6,747 nucleotides of DNA from positions 1 through 6,747 of the forward strand of contig JAFQIF010000060.1 of assembly GCA_017397695.1 (NCBI GenBank), written 5' to 3'. Shown here piece by piece: positions 1 through 5,570 of this stretch. The stretch's first letter is position 1; the number at the start of each line of letters is the position of its first letter. The position numbers were made by a program, and so were the translations under genes. Under the pieces are notes generated by a model. That model did no database searches and was not told the DNA's origin. It was given only the letters and a program-made list of their open reading frames with translations. Origin of the DNA: Clostridia bacterium (GTDB taxonomy: Bacteria; Bacillota_A; Clostridia; Christensenellales; Aristaeellaceae).

Positions 1-7
1 ATATTTT

Positions 8-12
8 CCTCC
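8..12 (-). promoter_or_regulatory. Ribosome binding site of the next gene (probably rplL), off the left edge
   Basis: On the minus strand GGAGG is followed by seven bases (AAAATAT) before the window ends, the right distance for a start codon just outside. The gene after rplJ in this cluster is nearly always rplL (L7/L12), whose product binds the L10 C-terminus. The rplJ-to-RBS gap is about 60 bases and holds a small hairpin (GCCGT-ATAG-ACGGC) but no U tract, so the two genes should share a transcript. The identity of the next gene is inferred from gene order only. Confidence 0.6.
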
Positions 13-69
13 ATGTTCTTTCTAATTTTTTTGTTTGCAGCCGTCTATACGGCAATTGGGACGAGCAGA

Positions 70-594
70 TTACTCGGCAGCAGCTTCGCCGTTCTGCTTG
101 TCGACGTACGCCTTGAGGACGAACGCCAGGGCGGTAACCTGAGAATTCAGGCAGCCCATAATCTTGGCGATGAGCTGATCCTTCGGCAGGATGTCGGCCA
201 GGGCCTTGACTTCCTCGACGGACTGCACAGCACCGTCCATCACGCCGGCCTTGATGGTCAGCGGGGACTTCTTCTTGTCCTTCTCACAGCCGACGATGAA
301 CTCCTTGATCATCTTCGGCGCAGAGATCGGATCGTTGTTGCCGAACACGAACGCGTTCGGGCCCTCCAGGATCTTGTCATCCATGGTGATGCCCTTGTTC
401 GCCAGCGCACGCTTAACCAGCGTGTTCTTGAGGACGCAGTAATCGACGCCGTTGGCGCGGCACTTCGCGCGCAGAGCGGTGACCTGCTCCACAGTCAGCG
501 CCTTATACTCGACGATGACCATAGACTGGCACTTCTCGATCTTCTCCTCGATTTCGGAGACGACAACCTTCTTTGCTTCAAGATTCTTGGACAT
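70..594 (-). CDS. rplJ: 50S ribosomal protein L10
   Basis: L10 (uL10), 174 residues, anchors the L7/L12 dimers to the large subunit and forms the stalk base with L11, where GTPase translation factors bind. The N-terminal part shows the family pattern: a lysine-rich start (MSKNLEAKK), then VIVEYKALTVEQVTALR and VLKNTLVKRAL in the rRNA-binding domain. The C-terminal part (about residues 135-170, LPKDQLIAKIMGCLNSQVTAL onward) is the helix that binds L7/L12. An in-frame start 20 codons upstream is rejected, because it lies within the leader terminator stem and the added residues are unlike L10. The chosen ATG has AAGGAGG at 605-611, ten bases away. It is the first gene of its own transcription unit, behind a consensus promoter and an L10-type leader, so L10 or L10-L12 autoregulation is expected. 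The stop is TAA. Confidence 0.97.
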   Translation of the reverse strand: MSKNLEAKKVVVSEIEEKIEKCQSMVIVEYKALTVEQVTALRAKCRANGVDYCVLKNTLVKRALANKGITMDDKILEGPNAFVFGNNDPISAPKMIKEFIVGCEKDKKKSPLTIKAGVMDGAVQSVEEVKALADILPKDQLIAKIMGCLNSQVTALAFVLKAYVDKQNGEAAAE

Positions 595-625
595 GGTAAA
601 ATTTCCTCCTTCCCGAAAGGTTCCG

Positions 626-657
626 GAAAAGAAAAGCCCCTGCGCTGGGCGCAAGGG
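626..657 (-). terminator. Attenuator (intrinsic terminator) in the rplJ leader
   Basis: Read on the minus strand, CCCTTGCGC and GCGCAGGGG form a 9-bp stem (one G-U) around a three-base loop, followed by CTTTTCTTTT. It lies between the rplJ promoter and the rplJ ribosome binding site, so it can only act on the leader transcript. In Bacillus subtilis the rplJL operon is known to be controlled by L10-dependent attenuation at such a site. Here that mechanism is inferred from structure and position. Confidence 0.85.
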
Positions 658-771
658 CAGAAAACCATTTTCATGGTGTATTTCGTACTCTCACACCTCG
701 GCCGGCGGGCAATCCCATTATAACGCTTTCGCGTCACCAGCTGTCTCAGGCACAGAACTTTTCAATTCACG
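627..771 (-). ncRNA. Ribosomal protein L10 leader RNA
   Basis: This is the cis-acting leader of the rplJ unit, from the predicted transcription start near 771 to the attenuator. It contains the two strands typical of the L10 leader family (Rfam L10_leader): GCCTGAGACAGCTGG at 737-751 and CCGGCCGAGGTG at 694-705. GCTGG can pair with CCGGC and CCT with AGG, leaving a purine-rich GAGACA internal loop of the kink-turn kind that L10 recognises in rRNA. Between them is a short ACGC-GAAA-GCGT hairpin (723-734). The expected action is that L10 or its L12 complex binds here and shifts the RNA toward termination at 626-657. The antiterminator pairing was not resolved by eye. Confidence 0.85.
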
Positions 772-777
772 AATGAG

Positions 778-806
778 AGTATAACACACATATCCGGGCG
801 TGTCAA
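778..806 (-). promoter_or_regulatory. Promoter of the rplJ unit
   Basis: The -35 box is TTGACA (801-806), the spacer is exactly 17 bases, and the -10 box is TATACT (778-783), one mismatch from consensus. Transcription would start near 771, giving a leader of about 175 bases that contains the L10 leader and attenuator. It lies downstream of the rplA terminator and the hydrolase gene, so rplJ does not depend on the rplK-rplA transcript. Confidence 0.9.
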
Positions 807-837
807 CGATTTTTTGCTGATAATTTCAGGCTTTTTC

Positions 838-1105
838 ATGAGGCTGCCGCCTCATACTCCGCCTGGGGATATTGATCCGGGGAACTCGCATAGTCGCGAT
901 GTACCATCGCTCCTTGCGATTCCCCACGCTTCGCCTCGCTTATTGCGTCCACTGGACGCGCTCGGCTTCGATGCCCCAGACCCCTATTACGCTTCGCGGC
1001 GGCCTTAAGCAAATTGGTCTTGTTCCCTCCGCTGCGCGCATGCGCGCAGCGAAGAAGGGTGCAGGGCCAATGTCCCTGCCAGGGGCATGGGGACAGCGTC
1101 CCCAT
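838..1105. repeat. Noncoding stretch packed with inverted repeats
   Basis: About 280 bases between the hydrolase stop and the rplJ promoter show no credible gene but at least six inverted repeats. They are ATGAGGC/GCCTCAT (838-855); a compound hairpin with outer arms 879-890 and 915-925 (one bulged base) around GCGATG/CATCGC (896-910); GCGTCCA/TGGACGC (945-959); a perfect 20-base palindrome (1031-1050); GCAGGG/CCCTGC (1061-1079); and ATGGGGAC/GTCCCCAT with a three-base loop (1087-1105). The 8-mer GCGAAGCG also occurs twice on the minus strand. None has a U tract, so none is a standard terminator, although some may protect the hydrolase mRNA end. It resembles a composite intergenic repeat (REP/BIME-like). 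Whether it recurs in the genome cannot be seen here. A 92-codon frame crosses it but has no family resemblance. Confidence 0.6.
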
Positions 1106-1121
1106 ACGTCCCACTTACGTT

Positions 1122-2048
1122 TTATCCCAAAACGCCGTTCACGAACGCAATCAGGCCGTCCTCGACCTCGTCGCGCAGCTCCAGCTCGTTGTGGATCTCA
1201 TGGCGATAGCCGGTATAGGCGCGGGTGGTCGTCTTGTTGCCGCTGCGGGCCAGCAAGTTTGCCACGTGATACAGGCCCTCGCCGTAATTGCCGCAGGGAT
1301 CCTGGTCGCCGGAAATCAGATAGACCGGAATCTTCGCAGGGACCATCGGCGCCCATTCGTCGCTCTCGATGAAGTGATACAGTTCGCAGAAATCCCACAC
1401 AAGCTCCAGCGTCGTATCGAAGGTATTGAACATATCGCCTGCATGATCGGCGACGACATTCGGGTCGTTCGCGATCCAGTCTGCCGCGCTGTTCGGGTTC
1501 TCGATGCGGTCGGTCATGCCCGAGAACACGCGCGCAAACCACTCGCCCGCCGGCTGATTCGGATCGGCCTTCACCGCTGCGCGCAGTTCTTCATTATTAT
1601 AGCCATCCTCACATCCCTGCCACTGGGAGCACAGGCCGCAGAGCATCAGGCCCACGATATCTTCGCCGTAATGCGCGGCATAGCAGCGTGCCAGCATGGA
1701 ACCCCAGCTGTGGCCAAAAACAAAGTACGGCAGATCCGGGTAATCCTTCACCGCGATATCGTGCAGCGCCTTTTCATCCTTCACATAGGTCATGTAGCCG
1801 CCGGAATGCGGATCGCCCAGCGTGCCGCCGTCATAGCCCGTCTTGCCGTGGCCGATATGATCGTCCGCATAGACGACAAAGCCGGCTGCATTGAATTTGC
1901 CGATCATATGCAGATAGCGGCGGGAATGCTCGCCATAGCCATGGATCAGCTGGATGATGGCGCGCGGCTGGCCCAGCGGGCTGTAGGCCCAGGCCTTCAC
2001 CGTATCACGGCCGTTGTTGGAAGGAAAGCTGATTTCACGAATAGACAT
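1122..2048 (-). CDS. Alpha/beta-hydrolase of the serine aminopeptidase S33 / monoacylglycerol lipase-like family
   Basis: This 308-residue protein has no signal peptide or membrane segment and should be cytoplasmic. It carries the full alpha/beta-hydrolase fold: the oxyanion-side motif HGYGEHSRRY (36-45), the nucleophile elbow GHSWGS (112-117, Ser114), a likely acid in SGDQDPCG (Asp250 by alignment to the monoacylglycerol lipase pattern), and a late histidine in YRHEIHNE (His286). This matches the Hydrolase_4 group, which includes lysophospholipases and monoacylglycerol lipases. The substrate cannot be told, and ester hydrolysis is the safest statement. The start has AAAGGAGG at 2056-2063, seven bases upstream. 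It sits between rplA and rplJ, which are normally adjacent, but has its own promoter and follows the rplA terminator, so it is probably not co-regulated with ribosomal genes. No clear terminator follows; the palindrome-rich region begins 17 bases after the stop. Confidence 0.9.
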   Translation of the reverse strand: MSIREISFPSNNGRDTVKAWAYSPLGQPRAIIQLIHGYGEHSRRYLHMIGKFNAAGFVVYADDHIGHGKTGYDGGTLGDPHSGGYMTYVKDEKALHDIAVKDYPDLPYFVFGHSWGSMLARCYAAHYGEDIVGLMLCGLCSQWQGCEDGYNNEELRAAVKADPNQPAGEWFARVFSGMTDRIENPNSAADWIANDPNVVADHAGDMFNTFDTTLELVWDFCELYHFIESDEWAPMVPAKIPVYLISGDQDPCGNYGEGLYHVANLLARSGNKTTTRAYTGYRHEIHNELELRDEVEDGLIAFVNGVLG

Positions 2049-2105
2049 GCGATTGCCTCCTTTATATTCTTTTGGGAAAACGTTGATCGGTCTCTTCTTT
2101 TCTTT

Positions 2106-2134
2106 ATCGTATCATGAAAGCGGTTATTTTTCAA
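2106..2134 (-). promoter_or_regulatory. Likely promoter of the alpha/beta-hydrolase gene
   Basis: TTGAAA (2129-2134) is separated by 17 bases from TACGAT (2106-2111). The -10 box is weak but is preceded by TGA, an extended -10 TGn. It lies just past the rplA terminator and about 58 bases before the hydrolase start, where an independent promoter is needed. Confidence 0.6.
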
Positions 2135-2141
2135 TTGTATA

Positions 2142-2171
2142 CAAAAAGAGCACCGGAAAAACCGATGCTCT
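2142..2171 (-). terminator. Intrinsic terminator after rplA
   Basis: On the minus strand AGAGCATCGG and CCGGTGCTCT form a 10-bp stem (one G-U) with a five-U loop, followed by a run of U. It lies 16 bases after the rplA stop and ends the rpmG-secE-nusG-rplK-rplA transcript. Confidence 0.93.
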
Positions 2172-2187
2172 GATGTGTTCTATGAAA

Positions 2188-2877
2188 TTAGAACTTGAGC
2201 GGGTTCACCTTGATGCCCGGGCCCATGGTGGAGTGCAGGACCAGAGACTTCATGTAGGTGCCCTTCGCAGCGGCCGGCTTGGCACGGTTGATGGCGCCAA
2301 TCAGGGTGTTGAGGTTCTCAACGAGCTGCTCAGCAGTGAAGGACTTCTTGCCGATCGGGCAGTGGATGATCGCCTGCTTGTCCAGACGATACTCAACCTT
2401 ACCAGCCTTGATCTCGGCGATGGCCTTCGCCACGTCCATGGTGACGGTGCCGCTCTTCGGGTTCGGCATGAGGCCCTTCGGACCGAGGACGCGGCCCAGA
2501 CGGCCAACAACGCCCATCATGTTCGGGGTCGCAACGACGACGTCGAAATCGAACCAGTTTTCGCCCTGGATCTTCGCAACGAGCTCCTCAGCGCCGACGA
2601 AATCAGCGCCGGCCTCCTCAGCGGCCTTCGCCTGATCGCCCTTGGCGAACACGAGCACGCGAACCTTCTTACCGGTGCCGTTCGGCAGAACGACAGCGCC
2701 GCGGACCTGCTGGTCAGCCTGACGCGGGTCAACGCCCAGACGGACGGAAACCTCGAGGGTCTCGTCGAACTTGGTCTTGGCGGTCTGCAGGGCGAGCTTG
2801 ATGGCCTCGTCCGGATCATACAGCTTGTTGCGCTCGATGAGCTTCACGCTCTCAAGATACTTCTTGCCATGCTTCAT
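2188..2877 (-). CDS. rplA: 50S ribosomal protein L1
   Basis: L1 (uL1), 229 residues, binds the mobile L1 stalk of 23S rRNA and helps release deacylated tRNA; in several bacteria it also represses its own mRNA. The N-terminus [14 protein letters not shown], the [10 protein letters not shown] segment and the signature [14 protein letters not shown] (132-145) are typical, and the length is normal. The ATG is preceded by AAGGAGG at 2887-2893, nine bases away. A longer frame starting 15 codons upstream adds non-homologous residues across the ribosome binding site and is rejected. It follows rplK by about 107 bases and ends at a strong terminator, so it is the last gene of its transcript. Confidence 0.97.
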   Translation of the reverse strand: MKHGKKYLESVKLIERNKLYDPDEAIKLALQTAKTKFDETLEVSVRLGVDPRQADQQVRGAVVLPNGTGKKVRVLVFAKGDQAKAAEEAGADFVGAEELVAKIQGENWFDFDVVVATPNMMGVVGRLGRVLGPKGLMPNPKSGTVTMDVAKAIAEIKAGKVEYRLDKQAIIHCPIGKKSFTAEQLVENLNTLIGAINRAKPAAAKGTYMKSLVLHSTMGPGIKVNPLKF

Positions 2878-2890
2878 AGTTTTGTTCCTC

Positions 2891-2966
2891 CTTGTGGTAC
2901 AAGCGGCGCAATGTCCTCCCACATATTCCAGCCTGTATCAGGCTGCTTCGCACAGGCAAACTGTGC
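2891..2966 (-). promoter_or_regulatory. Three small hairpins between rplK and rplA, one touching the rplA ribosome binding site
   Basis: Read on the minus strand: GCACAG/CTGTGC around a 5-base loop (2950-2966), AGCCTG/CAGGCT around ATA (2930-2944), and CTTGT/ACAAG around ACC (2891-2903). The last stem ends inside the AAGGAGG of rplA (2887-2893), so it could limit ribosome entry. No promoter pair or U tract is present in this 97-base gap, so rplA should be read from the rplK transcript. A regulatory role is inference. Confidence 0.35.
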
Positions 2967-2984
2967 TGTTTATCACACTGTCAA

Positions 2985-3413
2985 TCAGGCGTCCGCGACG
3001 GTAACACCCATGGAGCGAGCGGTGCCCGCGACCATGCTCATCGCAGCCTCGATGCTGCCGGCGTTCAGGTCGGGCATCTTCTTCTCGGCGATCTCGCGAA
3101 CCTGAGCCTGGGTCAGCTGACCAACCTTGGTCTTGTTCGGCTTGCCGGAACCAGACTCCAGACCGAGGGCCTTCTTGATGAGGACCGGAACCGGCGGGGT
3201 CTTGGTGATGAAGGTGAAGGAGCGGTCAGAATAGACGGTGATGACGACCGGAATGATCAGGCCCACGTCGTTCTTGGTGCGCTCGTTGAACTCCTTACAG
3301 AAGCCCGGGATGTTGACGCCGTGCTGGCCGAGGGCCGGGCCGATCGGCGGAGCAGGATTGGCCTTGGCAGCCTGAACCTGCAGCTTAATCATGCCAGTTA
3401 CTTTCTTAGCCAT
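2985..3413 (-). CDS. rplK: 50S ribosomal protein L11
   Basis: L11 (uL11), 142 residues, binds the GTPase-associated region of 23S rRNA beside L10 and is the thiostrepton contact; it is also needed for RelA-type stringent signalling where that exists. The N-terminus [20 protein letters not shown] followed by [15 protein letters not shown] (21-35) is a near-perfect family signature, including the prolines (20, 22, 23) of the thiostrepton region. The C-terminal rRNA-binding domain carries [23 protein letters not shown]. The ATG has AGGAGG at 3423-3428, nine bases away. An in-frame extension 21 codons upstream runs through the structured leader and is rejected. The stop is TGA. Confidence 0.97.
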   Translation of the reverse strand: MAKKVTGMIKLQVQAAKANPAPPIGPALGQHGVNIPGFCKEFNERTKNDVGLIIPVVITVYSDRSFTFITKTPPVPVLIKKALGLESGSGKPNKTKVGQLTQAQVREIAEKKMPDLNAGSIEAAMSMVAGTARSMGVTVADA

Positions 3414-3444
3414 GGTATTAATCCTCCTAAATCTGTGGTCACGC

Positions 3445-3548
3445 GGAACATTTTGTTCCTCCCACGCCCGGGGCATATCGCTTGCCGGGCTGCCGCCTGC
3501 AATTGCTTGCAGGCCTTTTTCAACAACCGGAATCGCTTCCGGGGGTTG
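3445..3548 (-). promoter_or_regulatory. Four-hairpin leader between nusG and rplK
   Basis: The 163-base gap holds four successive hairpins on the minus strand: CCGGAA/TTCCGG capped by GCGA and extended across a 2x2 internal loop by CAAC/GTTG (about 3521-3548); GCCTGCAA/TTGCAGGC capped by GCAA, 8 perfect pairs (3495-3514); GCCCGG/CCGGGC (3466-3490); and GGAACA/TGTTCC around AAA (3445-3459). Two loops are GNRA tetraloops. There is no U tract and no recognisable promoter. In E. coli the leader of rplK-rplA is where L1 represses its own synthesis, so an autoregulatory role is plausible, but I could not match the known L1 site. Confidence 0.45.
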
Positions 3549-3576
3549 TCTGCTTCATGAATCTCCAAAGCAGCGC

Positions 3577-4098
3577 TTACAGGCGCTCAACCTCGGAAAT
3601 GTCATATTCCACGGTGGTCTTACGGGACAGGATCTCAATGGAGACCTTGACCTTGTGTTCCTCCGCGTTGATCTCTTCAACCGTGCCGATGGCATTTTCC
3701 ACACTGCCGGTCTTGATGCGCACGGAATCACCCGGCTCAAGATCGACACGAATGGTGCCCTGGCAGCTGGTCATCCGCTCAAACTCCTCGTCCGTCAGCG
3801 GAATCGGTTCGCTTCCCGGGCCAACAAAGCCGGTAACGCCGCGCGTATTGCGCACGATGTACCAGGTCTCAGTCGTCTTGATCATCTTGACCAGAACGTA
3901 GCCGGGGAACAGCTTGTGCTGAATGGTATGAGGCTTGCCATTGCGGATCTCGACGATTTCCTCAATCGGCACCGTGACGTCCTGAATCAGATCGCCCATG
4001 CCGTTGTTTTCAACCGTCTTGACGAGATCGTTGGCGACTTTGTTTTCATAGCCCGAGTAGGTATGAACGACATACCACAGAGCCTTCTCGTCCGTCAT
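3577..4098 (-). CDS. nusG: Transcription elongation/antitermination factor NusG
   Basis: NusG, 173 residues, binds RNA polymerase through its NGN domain and links it to partners such as Rho or S10 through a C-terminal KOW domain. The NGN domain is canonical: WYVVHTYSGYENKVANDL (8-25), LFPGYVLVKM (63-72) and WYIVRNTRGVTGFVG (79-93). The KOW domain (about 119-173) is present but divergent. The usual GPFxxFxG reads GSVENAIG (131-138), and the usual FGRxTPVELDF reads LSRKTTVEYDI (157-167), so the family's conserved Phe-Gly of that loop is Leu157-Ser158. AGGAGG at 4106-4111 lies seven bases before the ATG. It follows secE by 30 bases in the usual secE-nusG pair. The assignment is secure; the KOW changes may alter partner binding. 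Confidence 0.97.
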   Translation of the reverse strand: MTDEKALWYVVHTYSGYENKVANDLVKTVENNGMGDLIQDVTVPIEEIVEIRNGKPHTIQHKLFPGYVLVKMIKTTETWYIVRNTRGVTGFVGPGSEPIPLTDEEFERMTSCQGTIRVDLEPGDSVRIKTGSVENAIGTVEEINAEEHKVKVSIEILSRKTTVEYDISEVERL

Positions 4099-4128
4099 GT
4101 CAAACCCTCCTCGCTCTTTCCCTGAGTC

Positions 4129-4392
4129 TTACAGCTCGATGAGCTGCTTGACCACGAAGGAAGACGCGGTATCCAGCAGACCGACGACAAGCGCCAGAAT
4201 GAAGACGAATCCGATGACGACCATCGAATAGTTGATGAGGTCCTTCTTGGACGGCCACGCAACCTTCTTCAGCTCAGCCACCATGTTCTTGAACGCGCCG
4301 GAAATGCGCGCCGGCAGGGCCTTGCAGAAGCTCACAGCGCGGCTGAAGAAGCCAGGCTTCTCAGTCTTTTTGACTTCCTTGTTCTCAGACAT
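4129..4392 (-). CDS. secE: Preprotein translocase subunit SecE
   Basis: SecE, 87 residues, is the small clamp subunit of the SecYEG channel in the cytoplasmic membrane. A charged N-terminal tail is followed by the family motif ELKKVAWPSKKDLI (40-53) and a single membrane segment at about 55-73, the usual Gram-positive single-span form. I chose ATG at 4390-4392 because AAGGA lies ten bases upstream; an in-frame GTG three codons earlier would leave only one base after that site. It is 34 bases after rpmG and 30 before nusG, in the conserved rpmG-secE-nusG order, on the transcript from the promoter at 4654-4682. Confidence 0.95.
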   Translation of the reverse strand: MSENKEVKKTEKPGFFSRAVSFCKALPARISGAFKNMVAELKKVAWPSKKDLINYSMVVIGFVFILALVVGLLDTASSFVVKQLIEL

Positions 4393-4426
4393 CTCTTTCA
4401 CATCCTTGTCCGTCTTGATGCCAGAA

Positions 4427-4591
4427 TTAGCGGGTTTCCTTGTGAGCCGTATGCTTCTTGCAGAAACGGCAGTACTTGCTCATTTCGATACGGTCCGGAT
4501 TGTTGCGCTTATTCTTCATCGTGTTGTAATTACGTTGCTTGCACTCCGTGCAGGCCAGCGTGATCTTCACGCGAACACCAGCAGCAGCCAT
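4427..4591 (-). CDS. rpmG: 50S ribosomal protein L33, four-cysteine (zinc) form
   Basis: This 54-residue gene starts [17 protein letters not shown] and ends [14 protein letters not shown]. The two CxxC pairs (Cys14/Cys17 and Cys41/Cys44) mark the zinc-binding form of L33, as opposed to the cysteine-free form that many Gram-positives make under zinc limitation. The central [21 protein letters not shown] segment is typical. AAGGAGG at 4602-4608 lies ten bases before the ATG. It is the first gene after a perfect consensus promoter, with a short leader that contains a GCAGGC/GCCTGC hairpin (about 4616-4636), and it precedes secE by 34 bases. Confidence 0.96.
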   Translation of the reverse strand: MAAAGVRVKITLACTECKQRNYNTMKNKRNNPDRIEMSKYCRFCKKHTAHKETR

Positions 4592-4653
4592 GTACAAGAC
4601 ACCTCCTTTTCAGAAATGCAGGCCGAATAAGTGCCTGCCAAACATGCTTGATC

Positions 4654-4682
4654 ATTATACGCGATGCGACTATACTTGTCAA
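4654..4682 (-). promoter_or_regulatory. Consensus promoter of rpmG-secE-nusG-rplK-rplA
   Basis: TTGACA (4677-4682), 17 bases, TATAAT (4654-4659): a perfect vegetative (sigma-A type) promoter. Upstream of the -35, two seven-base A tracts (minus strand; 4687-4693 and 4698-4704) repeat 11 bases apart, as in an UP element. Transcription should start near 4647, about 55 bases before rpmG. No other strong promoter is visible before rplA ends. Confidence 0.95.
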
Positions 4683-4720
4683 CCCATTTTTTTGAGATTT
4701 TTTTGATTAACGCAGACAAA

Positions 4721-4750
4721 CTCCCGTTTTCTCCCGTTTTCTCCCGTTTT
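4721..4750 (-). repeat. Three exact 10-bp tandem repeats upstream of the rpmG promoter
   Basis: The unit CTCCCGTTTT (AAAACGGGAG on the minus strand) occurs three times without mismatch, followed by a partial CTC. The ten-base period places each copy on nearly the same face of the helix. The array begins about 39 bases upstream of the -35 box and lies beyond the terminator of the upstream gene. It could be a protein-binding array, a bent-DNA element or a slippage-prone microrepeat; the sequence does not decide. Confidence 0.8.
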
Positions 4751-4785
4751 CTCATTCACGCTCCGAAAAAATCTAAAAATAACTC

Positions 4786-4818
4786 AAAAAAGAGGCCGGC
4801 TTTTCAGCCGGTCCCTCT
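4786..4818 (-). terminator. Intrinsic terminator after the downstream SH3-like gene
   Basis: On the minus strand AGAGG (then a GA bulge) and CCGGCT pair with AGCCGG and CCTCT around a GAAA loop, followed by six U. It lies 13 bases after the stop at 4832 and separates the SH3-like gene pair from the rpmG promoter. Confidence 0.92.
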
Positions 4819-4831
4819 ATTCGCATCGGTT

Positions 4832-5455
4832 TTACCAGTCAATCGCGCTGAACGGAATAAAGCCGCAGATCGGTCTTCCATTGAGTTCTCCGCGCACGTA
4901 TGCGTATTCCTTACCGCTTCCGTACTGATAGCAGGCCAGATAGGTCAGCTGCTCGCCGGCAGAAGCCTTGGCCAGCACTTCGCTCTCGTAGAGCGGATCA
5001 TCGGTCAGGTAGCAGGTTTCAGCCAGCGTCACCGTCCAGTAAGCAAAATCCACGCTGCGGGACGCCTCAATGCCGCGCATATTCAGCTCGCTGCGCGGCA
5101 CCCAGCCCACGCGATAGCCGCCGTTGTTTTTCTCATAGCGAACCAGCAGCCAGGCGCCCTCCCAGCCGGCGCTGTACATGCCGCCGGACGTATGAAGAGA
5201 GGCCTTGCCGTTTCCGCCGCGTACTGCATCAAGCGCCGGCGCAGAATACACAGGATATGTGTCGTTGTTGCCCACATGATGTTCTTTGCCGAATTTAATC
5301 TGATAATCTCTGGCAGATGCAGTGCTGTAGGGTACATAGCTGTCCGCCCTGGAAGTGCCCCAGGAATCCGCCGTTGTCAGTGCCATTGCGGAAACCGGCA
5401 GAATCACGACGAGCAGTACAGCCGCTGCGATCACGAGTAAGCGCTTGATCTTCAT
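4832..5455 (-). CDS. Secreted protein with two SH3-like domains (downstream paralogue)
   Basis: This 207-residue protein has a signal peptide (MKIKRLLVIA onward, hydrophobic 6-20, likely cleavage after SAMA near residue 25) and no later membrane segment, so it is probably exported. Two SH3-like (SH3b-type) regions follow: about 65-124, with WLLVRYEKNNGGYRVGWVP (102-120), and about 141-207, with TCYLTDDPLYESE and CGFIPFSAI. SH3b domains often bind cell-wall material, but no enzyme domain is visible and the function is unknown. Two adjacent ATGs exist. I chose the second (5453-5455) because it is eight bases from GGAGG (5464-5468), matches the paralogue's start and spacing, and the first is only five bases away. 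By hand alignment from ARD to the end it is about two-thirds identical to its neighbour. Cys148 and Cys197 are shared and might form a disulfide; Cys175 is not shared. Confidence 0.85.
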   Translation of the reverse strand: MKIKRLLVIAAAVLLVVILPVSAMALTTADSWGTSRADSYVPYSTASARDYQIKFGKEHHVGNNDTYPVYSAPALDAVRGGNGKASLHTSGGMYSAGWEGAWLLVRYEKNNGGYRVGWVPRSELNMRGIEASRSVDFAYWTVTLAETCYLTDDPLYESEVLAKASAGEQLTYLACYQYGSGKEYAYVRGELNGRPICGFIPFSAIDW

Positions 5456-5495
5456 CATTTTTTCCTCCCTGAAAGCGTAGTTTTATATGATTTTA

Positions 5496-5524
5496 ATTAT
5501 ACAACAGTCATCGCTGCAGATCAA
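5496..5524 (-). promoter_or_regulatory. Likely promoter of the downstream SH3-like gene
   Basis: TTGATC (5519-5524), a 17-base spacer and a perfect TATAAT (5496-5501), about 40 bases before the start. With no clear terminator after the upstream paralogue, this gene may be read both from here and by read-through. Confidence 0.7.
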
Positions 5525-5570
5525 TTGCTGATCAGCCATTTGTCCGCATTATCTGTTCAGGCAGTACAGC

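Noticed and set aside
13..723. Plus-strand open frame of 236 codons
   Set aside because: It is antisense to rplJ and its leader, has no ribosome binding site, and has low-complexity Leu/Asp/Arg-rich composition typical of a reverse-strand shadow.
838..1105. CRISPR array or mobile element ends
   Set aside because: The inverted repeats differ from one another, are not regularly spaced, and there is no transposase, terminal inverted repeat pair or target duplication in view.
836..1114. Minus-strand frame of 92 codons across the palindrome region
   Set aside because: It is made of inverted-repeat sequence, has no good ribosome binding site and resembles no family; composition follows the repeats.
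1014..2117. Plus-strand open frame of 367 codons
   Set aside because: It is antisense to the alpha/beta-hydrolase, whose catalytic motifs are clear on the other strand; it has no RBS and no family pattern.
2979..2984. TTGACA directly after the rplK stop
   Set aside because: No acceptable -10 box at the proper distance; rplA is more likely read with rplK.
2014..3105. Plus-strand open frame of 363 codons
   Set aside because: It runs antisense through rplA and into rplK, which are unmistakable on the minus strand.
3495..3520. Terminator-like hairpin followed by TTTTT on the plus strand
   Set aside because: There is no plus-strand gene for it to end. On the minus strand the same hairpin has no U tract, so it is treated as part of the rplK leader.
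4664..5440. Plus-strand frames over the SH3-like genes, here and at 5525-6367
   Set aside because: They are antisense to two paralogues with signal peptides and RBSs. The two antisense frames resemble each other only because the genes are paralogues.
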